From NCBI GenBank assembly GCA_015060835.1, contig SUXT01000007.1:1-54239 (forward strand): a stretch of 54,239 nucleotides of DNA, read 5' to 3'. Positions 20,402 to 29,989 of the stretch are shown in pieces. A program made the position numbers and the translations under genes. The notes beneath the pieces are model-generated. The model was not told the DNA's origin, ran no database searches, and saw only the letters and a list, made by a program, of their open reading frames with translations. Origin of the DNA: Bacteroidales bacterium. GTDB taxonomy: Bacteria; Bacteroidota; Bacteroidia; Bacteroidales; Bacteroidaceae. How positions within the stretch are numbered: the stretch's first letter is position 1; the number at the start of each line of letters is the position of its first letter.

Positions 20402-20476
20402 TGGGCGTTGACGGATTCGAACCGCCGACCCTCTGCTTGTAAGGCAGATGCTCTGAACCAGCTGAGCTAAACGCCC
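20402..20476 (-). tRNA. tRNA-Val (anticodon TAC)
   Basis: Reverse complement GGGCGTTTAGCTCAGCTGGTTCAGAGCATCTGCCTTACAAGCAGAGGGTCGGCGGTTCGAATCCGTCAACGCCCA folds as a cloverleaf. Confidence 0.96.
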
Positions 20477-20501
20477 GATTTACGGTTGCTTTTGAGGAGA
20501 G

Positions 20502-20576
20502 TGGGCGTTGACGGATTCGAACCGCCGACCCTCTGCTTGTAAGGCAGATGCTCTGAACCAGCTGAGCTAAACGCCC
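20502..20576 (-). tRNA. tRNA-Val (anticodon TAC), identical tandem copy
   Basis: Same sequence as 20402-20476. Confidence 0.96.
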
Positions 20577-20678
20577 CTTCAGTAGGGCTCAACCCTCAAT
20601 TGCGATGCAAAGGTAATGCTTATTTTTACACCCACCAAATATTTTCGCAATTATTTTTCATAAAAGCGCAAAAAAAGT

Positions 20679-20686
20679 TATCTTTG
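20679..20686 (+). promoter_or_regulatory. Putative Bacteroidetes -7 element for trpS
   Basis: TAtcTTTG upstream of trpS. Confidence 0.45.
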
Positions 20687-20775
20687 CAGAAAATTACAGT
20701 GGTTTTCAACCTCAGAAAACTGCGACATAGAAGAAAAAGGAGAATATTAACAAAGCAAACAAACAGCATTACAAT

Positions 20776-21765
20776 ATGGAAACAGTAGTGAGCGGCATCC
20801 GCCCCACCGGCAACCTACACTTGGGAAATTATTTTGGAGCAGTAACAAACTTTGTAAAGATGCAGGAGGATTACAACTGCCTCTTCTTCATCGCCGATTG
20901 GCACTCATTGACTACTCACCCTAAACCCGAAGACATACGCAAGAGCGCATACACTATCCTTGCCGAGTATCTCGCATGCGGCATCGACCCCGAAAAATCG
21001 ACCATATACATACAGAGCGATGTAAAGGAGGTGCTTGAGCTCTACCTTTATCTTAATATGAACGCATACCTCGGCGAGCTTGAGCGCGTAACATCTTTCA
21101 AAGAAAAGGCTCGCAAACAGCCCGACAACGTAAATGCCGGACTGCTCACCTACCCCACCCTGATGGCTGCAGACATTCTTATCCACAAAGCTGTAAAGGT
21201 ACCTGTAGGAAAGGATCAGGAGCAGAACATGGAAATGGCACGCAAATTCGCACGCCGCTTCAACAATATATACGGTGTAGAATATTTCCCCGAACCCCAA
21301 TCCTACTCACTCGCGGGCAAGGGTATAAAAATCCCCGGACTCGACGGTTCGGGCAAGATGGGAAAATCGGAAGGAAACTGCATTTACCTTATAGATGATG
21401 CAGCGACCATACGCAAGAAGGTGATGAAGGCTGTTACCGACAGCGGCCCCACAGAGCCCAACTCAGAAAAGCCCGAAGTAATACAAAACCTTTTCACTCT
21501 CCTCGAAGTGGCATCTACCCCCGACACTTATCAGTATTTCAACGAAAAGTGGAACGACTGTTCGATAAGATACGGCGAACTTAAAAAACAACTTGCCGAG
21601 GACATTGTAAACAAAATTGCCCCCATCCGCGAAAGAATTGTGGAATACTCTTCAAATACAGAGCTTTTGAGAAAAATCGCCGCAGAGGGCGCAGAGAAGG
21701 CACGCGTCAGCGCAGCAAAGACTCTCAGCGAGGTACAAAAAATCATCGGATTCACAAATATGTAA
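20776..21765 (+). CDS. trpS: Tryptophanyl-tRNA synthetase
   Basis: GIRPTGNLHLGNYFGAV; SGKMGKSEGN KMSKS-like motif. Confidence 0.97.
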   Translation: METVVSGIRPTGNLHLGNYFGAVTNFVKMQEDYNCLFFIADWHSLTTHPKPEDIRKSAYTILAEYLACGIDPEKSTIYIQSDVKEVLELYLYLNMNAYLGELERVTSFKEKARKQPDNVNAGLLTYPTLMAADILIHKAVKVPVGKDQEQNMEMARKFARRFNNIYGVEYFPEPQSYSLAGKGIKIPGLDGSGKMGKSEGNCIYLIDDAATIRKKVMKAVTDSGPTEPNSEKPEVIQNLFTLLEVASTPDTYQYFNEKWNDCSIRYGELKKQLAEDIVNKIAPIRERIVEYSSNTELLRKIAAEGAEKARVSAAKTLSEVQKIIGFTNM

Positions 21766-21779
21766 TACATTGCATATCA

Positions 21780-21828
21780 ACAACAAAAGACAAGAATTGA
21801 CTGATTCTTGTCTTTTGTTGTTTTTTAA
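21780..21828. terminator. Terminator between convergent trpS and the queuosine pair
   Basis: caacaaaagacaagaat...attcttgtcttttgttg followed by T-run. Confidence 0.88.
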
Positions 21829-21834
21829 GCAAGC

Positions 21835-22518
21835 CTACCCTACACCAAGATCTGTATTACCCAAAAGAACCTCCGCTTTTTGCGAGCGGAGAAGCCGGGG
21901 ATACAATTCATCCATAAAGCGACCGACAAGAGCCTCATCGCGCTTCAACCCGGAACTGTTGTCGCAAAAAAGATTGACACTATAATACTCAAAATAGCGC
22001 TCGGCAATATCAACATCGGCAGCTATACGCTCGAAATCCTCGCCCTCGGTACAACAGAGCAGGCAGACACCCTGAAAATAGCGTGCGACATCCGCAGGAG
22101 TAACATCCAACGGAACGCCCTTATTCCACAGTTTACGCTGCGCTCCATCGAAACTCTCTATTCCACAGCGGAACTTTACCGCAGCAGGAGCAAACCTTGC
22201 AGCAAACTCTTCCAAGCGATGACGATACATATAGTGCGCCTCAAACCACAATGTGTGTATTCCTTTTTCCTTGACTACACTGTTTATCATTGCAATAGTC
22301 TCATCATCCAACTCCATTGCCGAACCGGAATTTATCACATCCAGTACTCCGTAGCAACCTGTTACCTTTTTCAGCACTTCACAGTTGACAGCAAAAGGAT
22401 TTTCGCTTACATCATTGTGGTAATCGCAAAAGGTGCATTTACCCCAACGACAACCGCAGCCTTGCAAAAGCACAAACTCTCGCGGCATTATTGTATGTAT
22501 GACAGAATATCTTTCCAT
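21835..22518 (-). CDS. Radical SAM-type protein, candidate queuine-salvage enzyme (QueL-like)
   Basis: 227 aa; Cys cluster QGCGCRWGKCTFCDYH; encoded 4 bp after a queuosine precursor transporter. Confidence 0.6.
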   Translation of the reverse strand: MERYSVIHTIMPREFVLLQGCGCRWGKCTFCDYHNDVSENPFAVNCEVLKKVTGCYGVLDVINSGSAMELDDETIAMINSVVKEKGIHTLWFEAHYMYRHRLEEFAARFAPAAVKFRCGIESFDGAQRKLWNKGVPLDVTPADVARYFQGVCLLCCTEGEDFERIAADVDIAERYFEYYSVNLFCDNSSGLKRDEALVGRFMDELYPRLLRSQKAEVLLGNTDLGVG

Positions 22519-22522
22519 TAGT

Positions 22523-23197
22523 CTATTTTTTACCGATTGCCTTTCTTTTCACCCAATATATCACAGCGTAAGCCATAGGAGTACCCATTGTAGCCTCTAT
22601 AATCAACTTCGCAAAATATTGGAAAGCAAGCATCAGCAGCAGTTCGCGCGTAGAGACTACTCCGGCAAAAGCTATCAGCACAAACGGAAGGGTATCAAAG
22701 ACATACCCCACCATAGAACTACCAATCGTACGCATCCACAGGCGACGGCCATGCATTTTCTTTTTCATTTTCTCCATCACCCACGCATTGGAAAGTTCGC
22801 CAAGCAAGAAGCCTGCCAACGACCCCAACACTATGCGCGGGACATATGTAAAGACATGATTGTAAGCCCCAGCCGTCTCTGCAAGATAGTCGGGCGATGG
22901 CAGCCACACACCTATCTGCGTACAGGCAACAAGCACTATGTTACAAAGGAAGGTTATCCATATTACACGTTTGGCTGTATGGAAGCCCCATAGTTCCGTA
23001 AGGACATCGCCAAGCATATATGCAAACGGGAAGGTTATTGTACCTGCATCGAAATAAAACACTCCGGCAAAGCCTATCACTTTGACCGCCATAATATTAG
23101 AGACTAAATACAGCGTAACGAACAACGCCGTAACAATCATAAGCGGCATTCCGTCCGCTTGTCGGTTTTTTAAAGGGTTTTCCGAGACCTTATCCAT
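22523..23197 (-). CDS. yhhQ: Queuosine precursor transporter, YhhQ family
   Basis: 224 aa multi-pass protein; KVIGFAGVFYFDAGTITFPFAYMLGDVLTELWG. Confidence 0.88.
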   Translation of the reverse strand: MDKVSENPLKNRQADGMPLMIVTALFVTLYLVSNIMAVKVIGFAGVFYFDAGTITFPFAYMLGDVLTELWGFHTAKRVIWITFLCNIVLVACTQIGVWLPSPDYLAETAGAYNHVFTYVPRIVLGSLAGFLLGELSNAWVMEKMKKKMHGRRLWMRTIGSSMVGYVFDTLPFVLIAFAGVVSTRELLLMLAFQYFAKLIIEATMGTPMAYAVIYWVKRKAIGKK

Positions 23198-23278
23198 AAA
23201 ATCTATATTTTGAGTGCAAAGGTAGCAACAAACGAGCGAAAAACATGAAGTACTTCAATGTTTTTCACAGCGAATACA

Positions 23279-23390
23279 GTCTATCTTCGCCGTTACGGTA
23301 AAGATAGTGAAAGGCCATAGAATAAAAAAAACAAGCTTGCTTGATTTTTTATTCCAAGCCGCATCCCATCTTCGAAGTCGGGATAATTAA
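23279..23390. repeat. Intergenic repeat-like element on the left flank of the R-M island
   Basis: tctatcttcgccg..ggtaaagatagtgaaaggc...aacaagcttgcttga; shares aaagatagtRaaaggc with 28739. Confidence 0.5.
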
Positions 23391-23514
23391 TATTTTACAA
23401 TAAAAGAACTACACTATTTTATCTTTATTGGTATAACAGACAATCAAATTCAAATTAAATAAGTACTTTTGTACCTTGGATGTGGTATATACCACTTTCA
23501 AAACAAGAAAGATA

Positions 23515-25257
23515 ATGGACCGCCTGACAAAAGAACAACGGTATAAGAATATGTCGGCAAACAAAGGGAAAGGTACCAAGCTTGAACTTTTGTTTGGCAA
23601 ATTGTTGTGGAATGCCGGTGTCAGATATCGCAAAAATGATAAAACCGTCTTTGGGAAACCGGACTTTGTTATTCGAAAAATGAAAATTGCGATATTTTGT
23701 GATGGTGAATTTTGGCATGGAAGAAATTGGGAAGAACGTAAAAACGACCATAAAAGTAATTGTGATTTTTGGCATTCCAAGATTAAGCGGAACATCAGGA
23801 GAGACAAAGAAGTAAATGAACAATTAAAAGCACAAGGTTGGACTGTCTTTCGGTTTTGGGAAACGGAAATAACCAAAGAATCCGATAAATGCTTAAATAG
23901 AATTTTGAACTATATGAACGCTAAAACAAAAGCAACCGATAAAATCGCCATTACACAAATGTGTGGCGGTAGCAAAGTATCGATGCAGATGTATGGTCCC
24001 CATTCATTGAATGAGGATGGAACGATTATACCGTTTGAAGAACAAATGGCGATAGTATCTCATTATCTCCATAATCAAGGATATAAATCAGCCAAGCCCT
24101 ATGAGAACATAGCTGAAGGATTAATAGAGGATATATACAATGTTCATCATAAGACCATTGAAACCAATTGCGTGTCGGATGTAAGTGTTCAATATTCATT
24201 GTTCTCAGATTTATTCTCTGTTCCGTTTTTACCAACAGATAATCCTAAATTTACATTTATAGATTTATTTGCCGGTATTGGTGGTTTCAGAATGGCAATG
24301 CAAAATCTTGGAGGTAAATGTGTGTTTTCTTCAGAATGGGATGCACAAGCTCAAAAGACATATCTTTTGAATTATGGTGAGGTTCCTTTCGGCGATATTA
24401 CCAAAGAAACTACTAAAGCATTTATTCCGGACGATTTCGATGTCTTGTGTGCAGGCTTCCCCTGTCAAGCTTTTTCTTTAGCCGGTAAAAGATTGGGATT
24501 TGAAGAAACGCGAGGTACATTGTTCTTTGATGTGGCTGAAATCATCCGTCGTAAGCGTCCTAAAGCATTCTTCTTGGAAAATGTCAAAGGATTACTCATT
24601 CATGATAAAGGGAAGACCATTCAGACTATATTAAAGGTTCTAAGGGAAGACTTGGATTACTATGTTCCTGACCCTCAGATAGTGAATGCAATGAATTTCG
24701 GCGTACCGCAACATCGGGAAAGAGTTTATATTGTTGGTTTCAGAAAAGACCAAAATGTAAACGAATTCACATATCCGTCACCGACAGATAAGACCAAGAC
24801 TTTTGCCGATATTAAGGAAGAACATACCGTTTCTGCCAAATACTATCTATCCACTCAATATGTGAAAACCCTTGTGGCACATAAGGAGAGACACGCAGCC
24901 AAAGGCAATGGTTTCGGTTATGAAATCATTCCCGATAACGGAGTGGCAAATGCCATTGTTGTTGGAGGTATGGGAAGGGAACGTAATCTCGTTATTGATA
25001 CACGTCTTGAAGATTTCACACCTGTTACCAATATTAAGGGGGAAATAAATCGAGACGGCTTACGCAGAATGACTCCGAGAGAATGGGCTCGTTTGCAAGG
25101 TTTTCCAGATAATTTTATAATCGGAGTTGCTGATGCATCTGCATATAAACAGTTCGGAAATTCTGTTGCAGTTCCTGCTATTCAAGCAACAGCTGAAGAA
25201 ATCATTAAAAGAATAAACCTATCAAAATCTATTCAATATGGCACTGACAGGAAATAA
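23515..25257 (+). CDS. Fusion protein: Vsr-type mismatch endonuclease + DNA (cytosine-5) methyltransferase
   Basis: N-terminus MDRLTKEQRYKNMSANKGKGTKLELLFGKLLWNAGVRYRKND...FCDGEFWHGRNW (Vsr); C-terminus FIDLFAGIGGFRMAM, GFPCQAFSLAGKR, ENVKGL, RRMTPREWARLQGFPD, QFGNSVAVP (C5-MTase). The ORF track starts at TTG 23476. Confidence 0.92.
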   Translation: MDRLTKEQRYKNMSANKGKGTKLELLFGKLLWNAGVRYRKNDKTVFGKPDFVIRKMKIAIFCDGEFWHGRNWEERKNDHKSNCDFWHSKIKRNIRRDKEVNEQLKAQGWTVFRFWETEITKESDKCLNRILNYMNAKTKATDKIAITQMCGGSKVSMQMYGPHSLNEDGTIIPFEEQMAIVSHYLHNQGYKSAKPYENIAEGLIEDIYNVHHKTIETNCVSDVSVQYSLFSDLFSVPFLPTDNPKFTFIDLFAGIGGFRMAMQNLGGKCVFSSEWDAQAQKTYLLNYGEVPFGDITKETTKAFIPDDFDVLCAGFPCQAFSLAGKRLGFEETRGTLFFDVAEIIRRKRPKAFFLENVKGLLIHDKGKTIQTILKVLREDLDYYVPDPQIVNAMNFGVPQHRERVYIVGFRKDQNVNEFTYPSPTDKTKTFADIKEEHTVSAKYYLSTQYVKTLVAHKERHAAKGNGFGYEIIPDNGVANAIVVGGMGRERNLVIDTRLEDFTPVTNIKGEINRDGLRRMTPREWARLQGFPDNFIIGVADASAYKQFGNSVAVPAIQATAEEIIKRINLSKSIQYGTDRK

Positions 25258-26326
25258 AGGAGAATGGAGTGAAATATACACATTACTCAAATTATTGGGA
25301 GAAGGGAAAGTATATGCAGGTGACCAAAATCTGAATAAGATTCAAGACCTTTTCTACCCAATCATTATGATTCTTCGTCAAGAGAAAGACGGTAACTATA
25401 ATTACAGACTGCAAGACAAAGACGTAGTAATTCAGACACCGGCAGGTGAGGAATTGTTACGTATTCCTGCATCAGTATTCCTTGTCGAAGCAGAGAATCT
25501 GTTGAAAGCCATAAATGAAAATGACGGAGCCTTCGGAGTACCTCAAATAGAAGAATTCATGAACAGTATTTATTGCCATTCATTGAAGGCAAAATCTTCT
25601 GATAAGACAGATATTCGAATCATATTGCATGACCGCAGAACAAAAATCAACTCCGAAATGGGATTCAGTATTAAGTCTCAATTAGGAGGTGATTCGACAT
25701 TGTTGAATGCAAGTAAAGCCACCAATTTTAACTTTAAGGTAACCGGAGTAGATTTGTCAGATGATGAAATAACAGCAATCAATTCTATCAATCCAAAACG
25801 CAATAAGGTTATTGAAAGAGTGAATGCCATAAAGAAGAAAGGTGCATCATTGGTTTTCGACAAAGTGGATAATTCCACATTCCGAAACAACCTTGTTATG
25901 CTTGATGGCGATTTGCCTGCTATTATTGCAAACTTATTGTTGGAGCAGCTGAATACCGGTGTTTCAACATTGAAAGAATTGGCGGGAAAAATTACAGAAA
26001 CCAATCCTTTGAAATACGATGTGGAGCAGGCTTCTCCGTTCTATGCCTACAAAATCAAACATCTGTTAACTTCAGCAGCATTGGGTATGATGCCGGCAAC
26101 TGCATGGAGTGGCAAGTTTGATGCCAATGGTGGCTACTTGGTAGTGAAAAAGGACGGTGAAATACTTTGCTACCACTTCTATGACCGCAACCGATTTGAG
26201 GATTATTTATTCTCAAATGCATATTTGGAGCGTTCAAGTACAACTCGTCATGAGTATGCTACTATAGTAAAGGAGATAGATGGAACATTGTCGTTTAAGT
26301 TGAACTTTCAAGTCAGGTTAAAATAG
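25238..26326 (+). CDS. HpaII-family type II restriction endonuclease
   Basis: 362 aa; NKGEWSEIYTLLKLLGEGKVYAGDQNLNKI and LKAKSSDKTDIRIILHDRRT...GFSIKSQLGGDSTLLNASKATNF; overlaps the MTase ORF. Confidence 0.85.
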   Translation: MALTGNKGEWSEIYTLLKLLGEGKVYAGDQNLNKIQDLFYPIIMILRQEKDGNYNYRLQDKDVVIQTPAGEELLRIPASVFLVEAENLLKAINENDGAFGVPQIEEFMNSIYCHSLKAKSSDKTDIRIILHDRRTKINSEMGFSIKSQLGGDSTLLNASKATNFNFKVTGVDLSDDEITAINSINPKRNKVIERVNAIKKKGASLVFDKVDNSTFRNNLVMLDGDLPAIIANLLLEQLNTGVSTLKELAGKITETNPLKYDVEQASPFYAYKIKHLLTSAALGMMPATAWSGKFDANGGYLVVKKDGEILCYHFYDRNRFEDYLFSNAYLERSSTTRHEYATIVKEIDGTLSFKLNFQVRLK

Positions 26327-26462
26327 TATGTTTAATTTTATTTTTAATTATTTAGACAATATAATTACAACAAACAATGCTAGGCAACATAATTCCTCTT
26401 TGTCAATAACTAAAAAAATAATTGTTATCTGAAAATTTACTTTAAACTAGAAATAATATTAT

Positions 26463-28350
26463 ATGAGTGAACAGCTATTAACAACTTATTCTTTTTTTGC
26501 TGCACTTACAGAAAATAGTACGGATATTTATAGAACTGTCTACATTCCAATATGTAAAAGGGCTCTATCATTATACGCAAAAAAAAAGTCGTGGTTCTGA
26601 CCAAGATATACGAAATATAATATCTGATGAATACGGTATAAATGTACCGTTACTAATTATTCGTAAACTTATCAAATCTGTAGTAAATGATTTGTCACGA
26701 AAAGATAAAAGTAAATTTGATTTTCAAATTGTAGAAAGCGGTAATAATTTCTTTTTTTCTTTTAAATTATTTTCTTTTAGCAATATTGAAAATTCATATG
26801 AGGCCGAAAGACGTAAAACAAATGCATTGCAACAAGCATTTGAAACATTTACTAAAGAATCTGGCGATAAAGTAGAAAATATCCCGACCTTCTCAGAATT
26901 TATAAACAAAAACAAAAACAGAATATCCTCATTTTTATCAGGAAGAGTTAGTGATATAATAAACATAAACGATTCAGCGAGATCTTTCCTTCCACACGTT
27001 CGCTTTTTGCAATATATTGAACAATACAACGATGTGCTATATAGTACAACAAAACAAATTTTTATAGGATCTGTTATTGCATCGTATTTAGAATCTGAGC
27101 TGGATTTAGATGCAAAAATGGAACGGGGAACTTCATATTATCTAGACACGCAGATTGTTCTAGAACTTTTAGATTTACAGAGATCCGAAGACACTCTACC
27201 AACAAAAGAATTAGTCAACTTAATTCATGAAACAGGAGGTAATGTCAGAATTATGAGTATTACTCTTGAAGAAATTAGAACCAGCATAGAGAATGCTATA
27301 CATAGTTATGACCGAAAAGCTCCAACTTCCACTATTAATGAAGCGTGTAAACGTTTAAAAAAGAATAAAACGTGGTTAATTAATTTAAATGGAAAACTTG
27401 AAGAAATATTAACGAAAGATTATAAAATAAATATTGATAAAGTTTCCGATAATTATATAAATGAAATATCTGTTTCTGATGATGCGAAATTCTTGAAGGA
27501 AATACGATATAAGAAGAATACAGCCTTGCATGATGTCGTTGCTTATATGTTTGTTAGAGAAAAACGTAAGCACGATTCTAATAAAAAGTTATTACAAAAA
27601 GCAAGTTATTGGTTTATCACAGCAAATAAAAAATTGTGTGAGTTTAATATTGCAAAAAAAATAAATGGAAATGCCCCCGAAATAATATTACCAGAAGAAT
27701 TAACAAGTTTATTGTTTTTGCAAAATCCAATTAAATATTCTGGAAAAGTATCATCAATAGGTTTAAATGAATTAATCGCTCAAACTTTATCAGAAGAATA
27801 CCCTAGCAGAGATATAATAAATGAATTTGATGAAGCAATATCTACGATAAATGATATAACTAACGATGATTACAAAATATTGTTGTCATCAATATCTCAA
27901 GAATCAACTATTAATATTCAACGTTTGCTTCACACTTCAAATTCTCAGCCTGCAGAATTCAATAAAGCCATACATTCAATAATTGAAAAAGAAAGAAACA
28001 ACAAACTAGAGACAGATAACAAACATAAAGCTGAAATTCAGAGGAATAAAGAGTTACAGAAAGATAATGAAAGTTTATCAAAACGCTTATCTGCTATATC
28101 CCAACAAATTGCTAATATTCAAGAACAACAACGATTAGACAAACAATCTGAAGTTGAAAATAAAAAAAGAAATCGAAGAAATAATATTATGTACATCTCT
28201 ATTATTATTTCTTTGGTCTCAATTATCATATTACAAATCTTTCCAAACATTATTTTTTGGCTAAAAACATGTATTCAGGCAATTGGAGGATTGGGTGGAT
28301 TATGGGGATTCTGTAACTTGTTATTAAATCTTTACTCCAAATTTAAATAA
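26463..28350 (+). CDS. Membrane-anchored PIN-like domain protein with apparent frameshift in an A9 tract (26579-26587)
   Basis: ATG 26463 encodes MSEQLLTTYSFFAALTENSTDIYRTVYIPICKRALSLYAKKKSWF*; the remaining frame (from about 26578) continues KKSRGSDQDIRNIISDEYG... Acidic/PIN-like positions YYLDTQIVLELL, ITLEEIRTSI, LHDVVAYMF, WFITANKKL; C-terminal coiled coil and hydrophobic segments. Confidence 0.65.
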
Positions 28351-28485
28351 CCTTGTATAATGGACTTATTAGTTTTAATAAAACTATGTTAAAAGAATAA
28401 TATACTTATTTAGTTGCAGAATAGTGGTGAATTAATGCAAGAAGACGGAAGTTTTGCAAAGTAGGTTATTAATAAGTTATAGTAT

Positions 28486-28531
28486 AAAAGTATCCAAACT
28501 CTTTGTTCTGTCAAGGAGTTTGGATACTTTT
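28486..28531 (+). terminator. Terminator after the R-M island
   Basis: aaaagtatccaaactc...gagtttggatactttt. Confidence 0.85.
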
Positions 28532-28738
28532 GTATCAGAGTTGTTTGAGAAAGACAGCGCAAACCGAGAGCAGAAAAAAAACTTGTTTTAATTATGCCGA
28601 GGTGTAGTCTGTTTTATGTAAAGCATAATGCAGAAGATTGGTGCAATTCCAAAGTCGCCAAATCGTCACCAACAACTTTCTACCATAGCATTCGATATTT
28701 GTGTATCAGTCAGATACGGAATAATTGATTATCCGCGG

Positions 28739-28853
28739 CAAAGATAGTAAAAGGCGAGAGAAGAAGAGTGCCGAAGTTACTTTCGCTCGCTTTGCACTAA
28801 AAATAAACGAGTTTATTTTGTATTGCGCTCGCTTATTCGTAACTTTGCCACGT
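28739..28853. repeat. Intergenic repeat-like element on the right flank of the R-M island
   Basis: gcaaagatagtaaaaggcgagagaag...cgtaactttgcc; related to 23279-23390; a further degenerate element (agcgcaaaccgagagcagaaaaaaaacttgttt...gccgaggtgtagtctgttt) lies at about 28557-28618. Confidence 0.5.
28840..28847 (+). promoter_or_regulatory. Putative -7 element for the DUF4831 gene
   Basis: TAacTTTG with TTTTG about 19 nt upstream. Confidence 0.55.
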
Positions 28854-28898
28854 AAATATATTGCCTTAATTGTACCCACAACAATAATATGTAAAAGT

Positions 28899-29960
28899 AT
28901 GAAAAGGAGTTTGTCTTATATTATAATAGGTATATTCGCCGCTGTTTCGGCATTTGCACAGACAGATGTAAAGAGTTACAAAGGCGGAGAGACGGAGGGA
29001 GTAACATACTATCTCCCCAACACTGCGCTCGACATAACCATAGAGGCTGTGGAGATTACACGCACACCCGGAGAATTTGCCGCATACGCAGGCAAATACC
29101 TCCACATAAACAATGCAATAACCAAAGAGGAAAAATATTGGGAATTTTCTTCTCTAAAAATAAAGCAGACAGGAGTACCCAATCCCCGGAAGATGTACAC
29201 CATAAAGTTGGTTAACGGCAGCACCGCCGCCAACGTAAGACTGACAGAGGATGGTATTCTGCACTCTATAAACACCGATGCACCCGAAGAGAAAGTGCCT
29301 GTAAAAAAGGAGACACCCAAAAAACGCATCGACGCAAAGAAGTACATGACAGAGGAGATACTGCAAGCAACATCAACAGCAAAAATGGCAGAACTCACCT
29401 CGAAAGAGATATATGAAGCACGCGAAAGCAAACTGGCAATAACCCGCGGACAGGCCGACAATATGCCTAAAGACGGTCTTTCGATGAAACTTGTGCTCGA
29501 AGAGCTCAACAATCAGGAGCAGGCACTTACCACCCTATTTACCGGCACCTGCGACACTGTAAGATACACCTGCGACATACGCCTCACACCCACCGCGGAG
29601 AGCGACACGACGAAGGCTGTGCTCTTCCGATTCTCCCGCAAGCTGGGTATTCTCAAAAGCGACGACCTTGCAGGAGCACCAATATACTACGACTTCGAGA
29701 ATCTATTTTCCGTTCCCCAGCCCACTGAGGATGGCAAGAAGAAAAAGGCTCCCAAGAACGAAGGAGTATTCGTAAACATTCCCGGAAAGGCAGCCGTGAA
29801 GATATACTCACCCAAAGAGGTATATTTCGAAGGTGAACTGCCGTTCGGACAGCTCGGCACAACCGACTGCCTGTCAAAAGTTCTGTTCAACAAGAATACA
29901 TACACCAAAGTAATCCTTGACAAAGCAACAGGCGGAGTAATCAGCATAGAAAACAATTAA
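28899..29960 (+). CDS. DUF4831 family exported protein
   Basis: Signal peptide MKRSLSYIIIGIFAAVSAFAQ; YKGGETEGVTYYLPNTALDITIEAVEITRTPGEFAAYAGKYL; internal ATG preferred over 28725. Confidence 0.8.
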   Translation: MKRSLSYIIIGIFAAVSAFAQTDVKSYKGGETEGVTYYLPNTALDITIEAVEITRTPGEFAAYAGKYLHINNAITKEEKYWEFSSLKIKQTGVPNPRKMYTIKLVNGSTAANVRLTEDGILHSINTDAPEEKVPVKKETPKKRIDAKKYMTEEILQATSTAKMAELTSKEIYEARESKLAITRGQADNMPKDGLSMKLVLEELNNQEQALTTLFTGTCDTVRYTCDIRLTPTAESDTTKAVLFRFSRKLGILKSDDLAGAPIYYDFENLFSVPQPTEDGKKKKAPKNEGVFVNIPGKAAVKIYSPKEVYFEGELPFGQLGTTDCLSKVLFNKNTYTKVILDKATGGVISIENN

Positions 29961-29989
29961 CAACAATATAACACAAAGAATAGAAGAAT

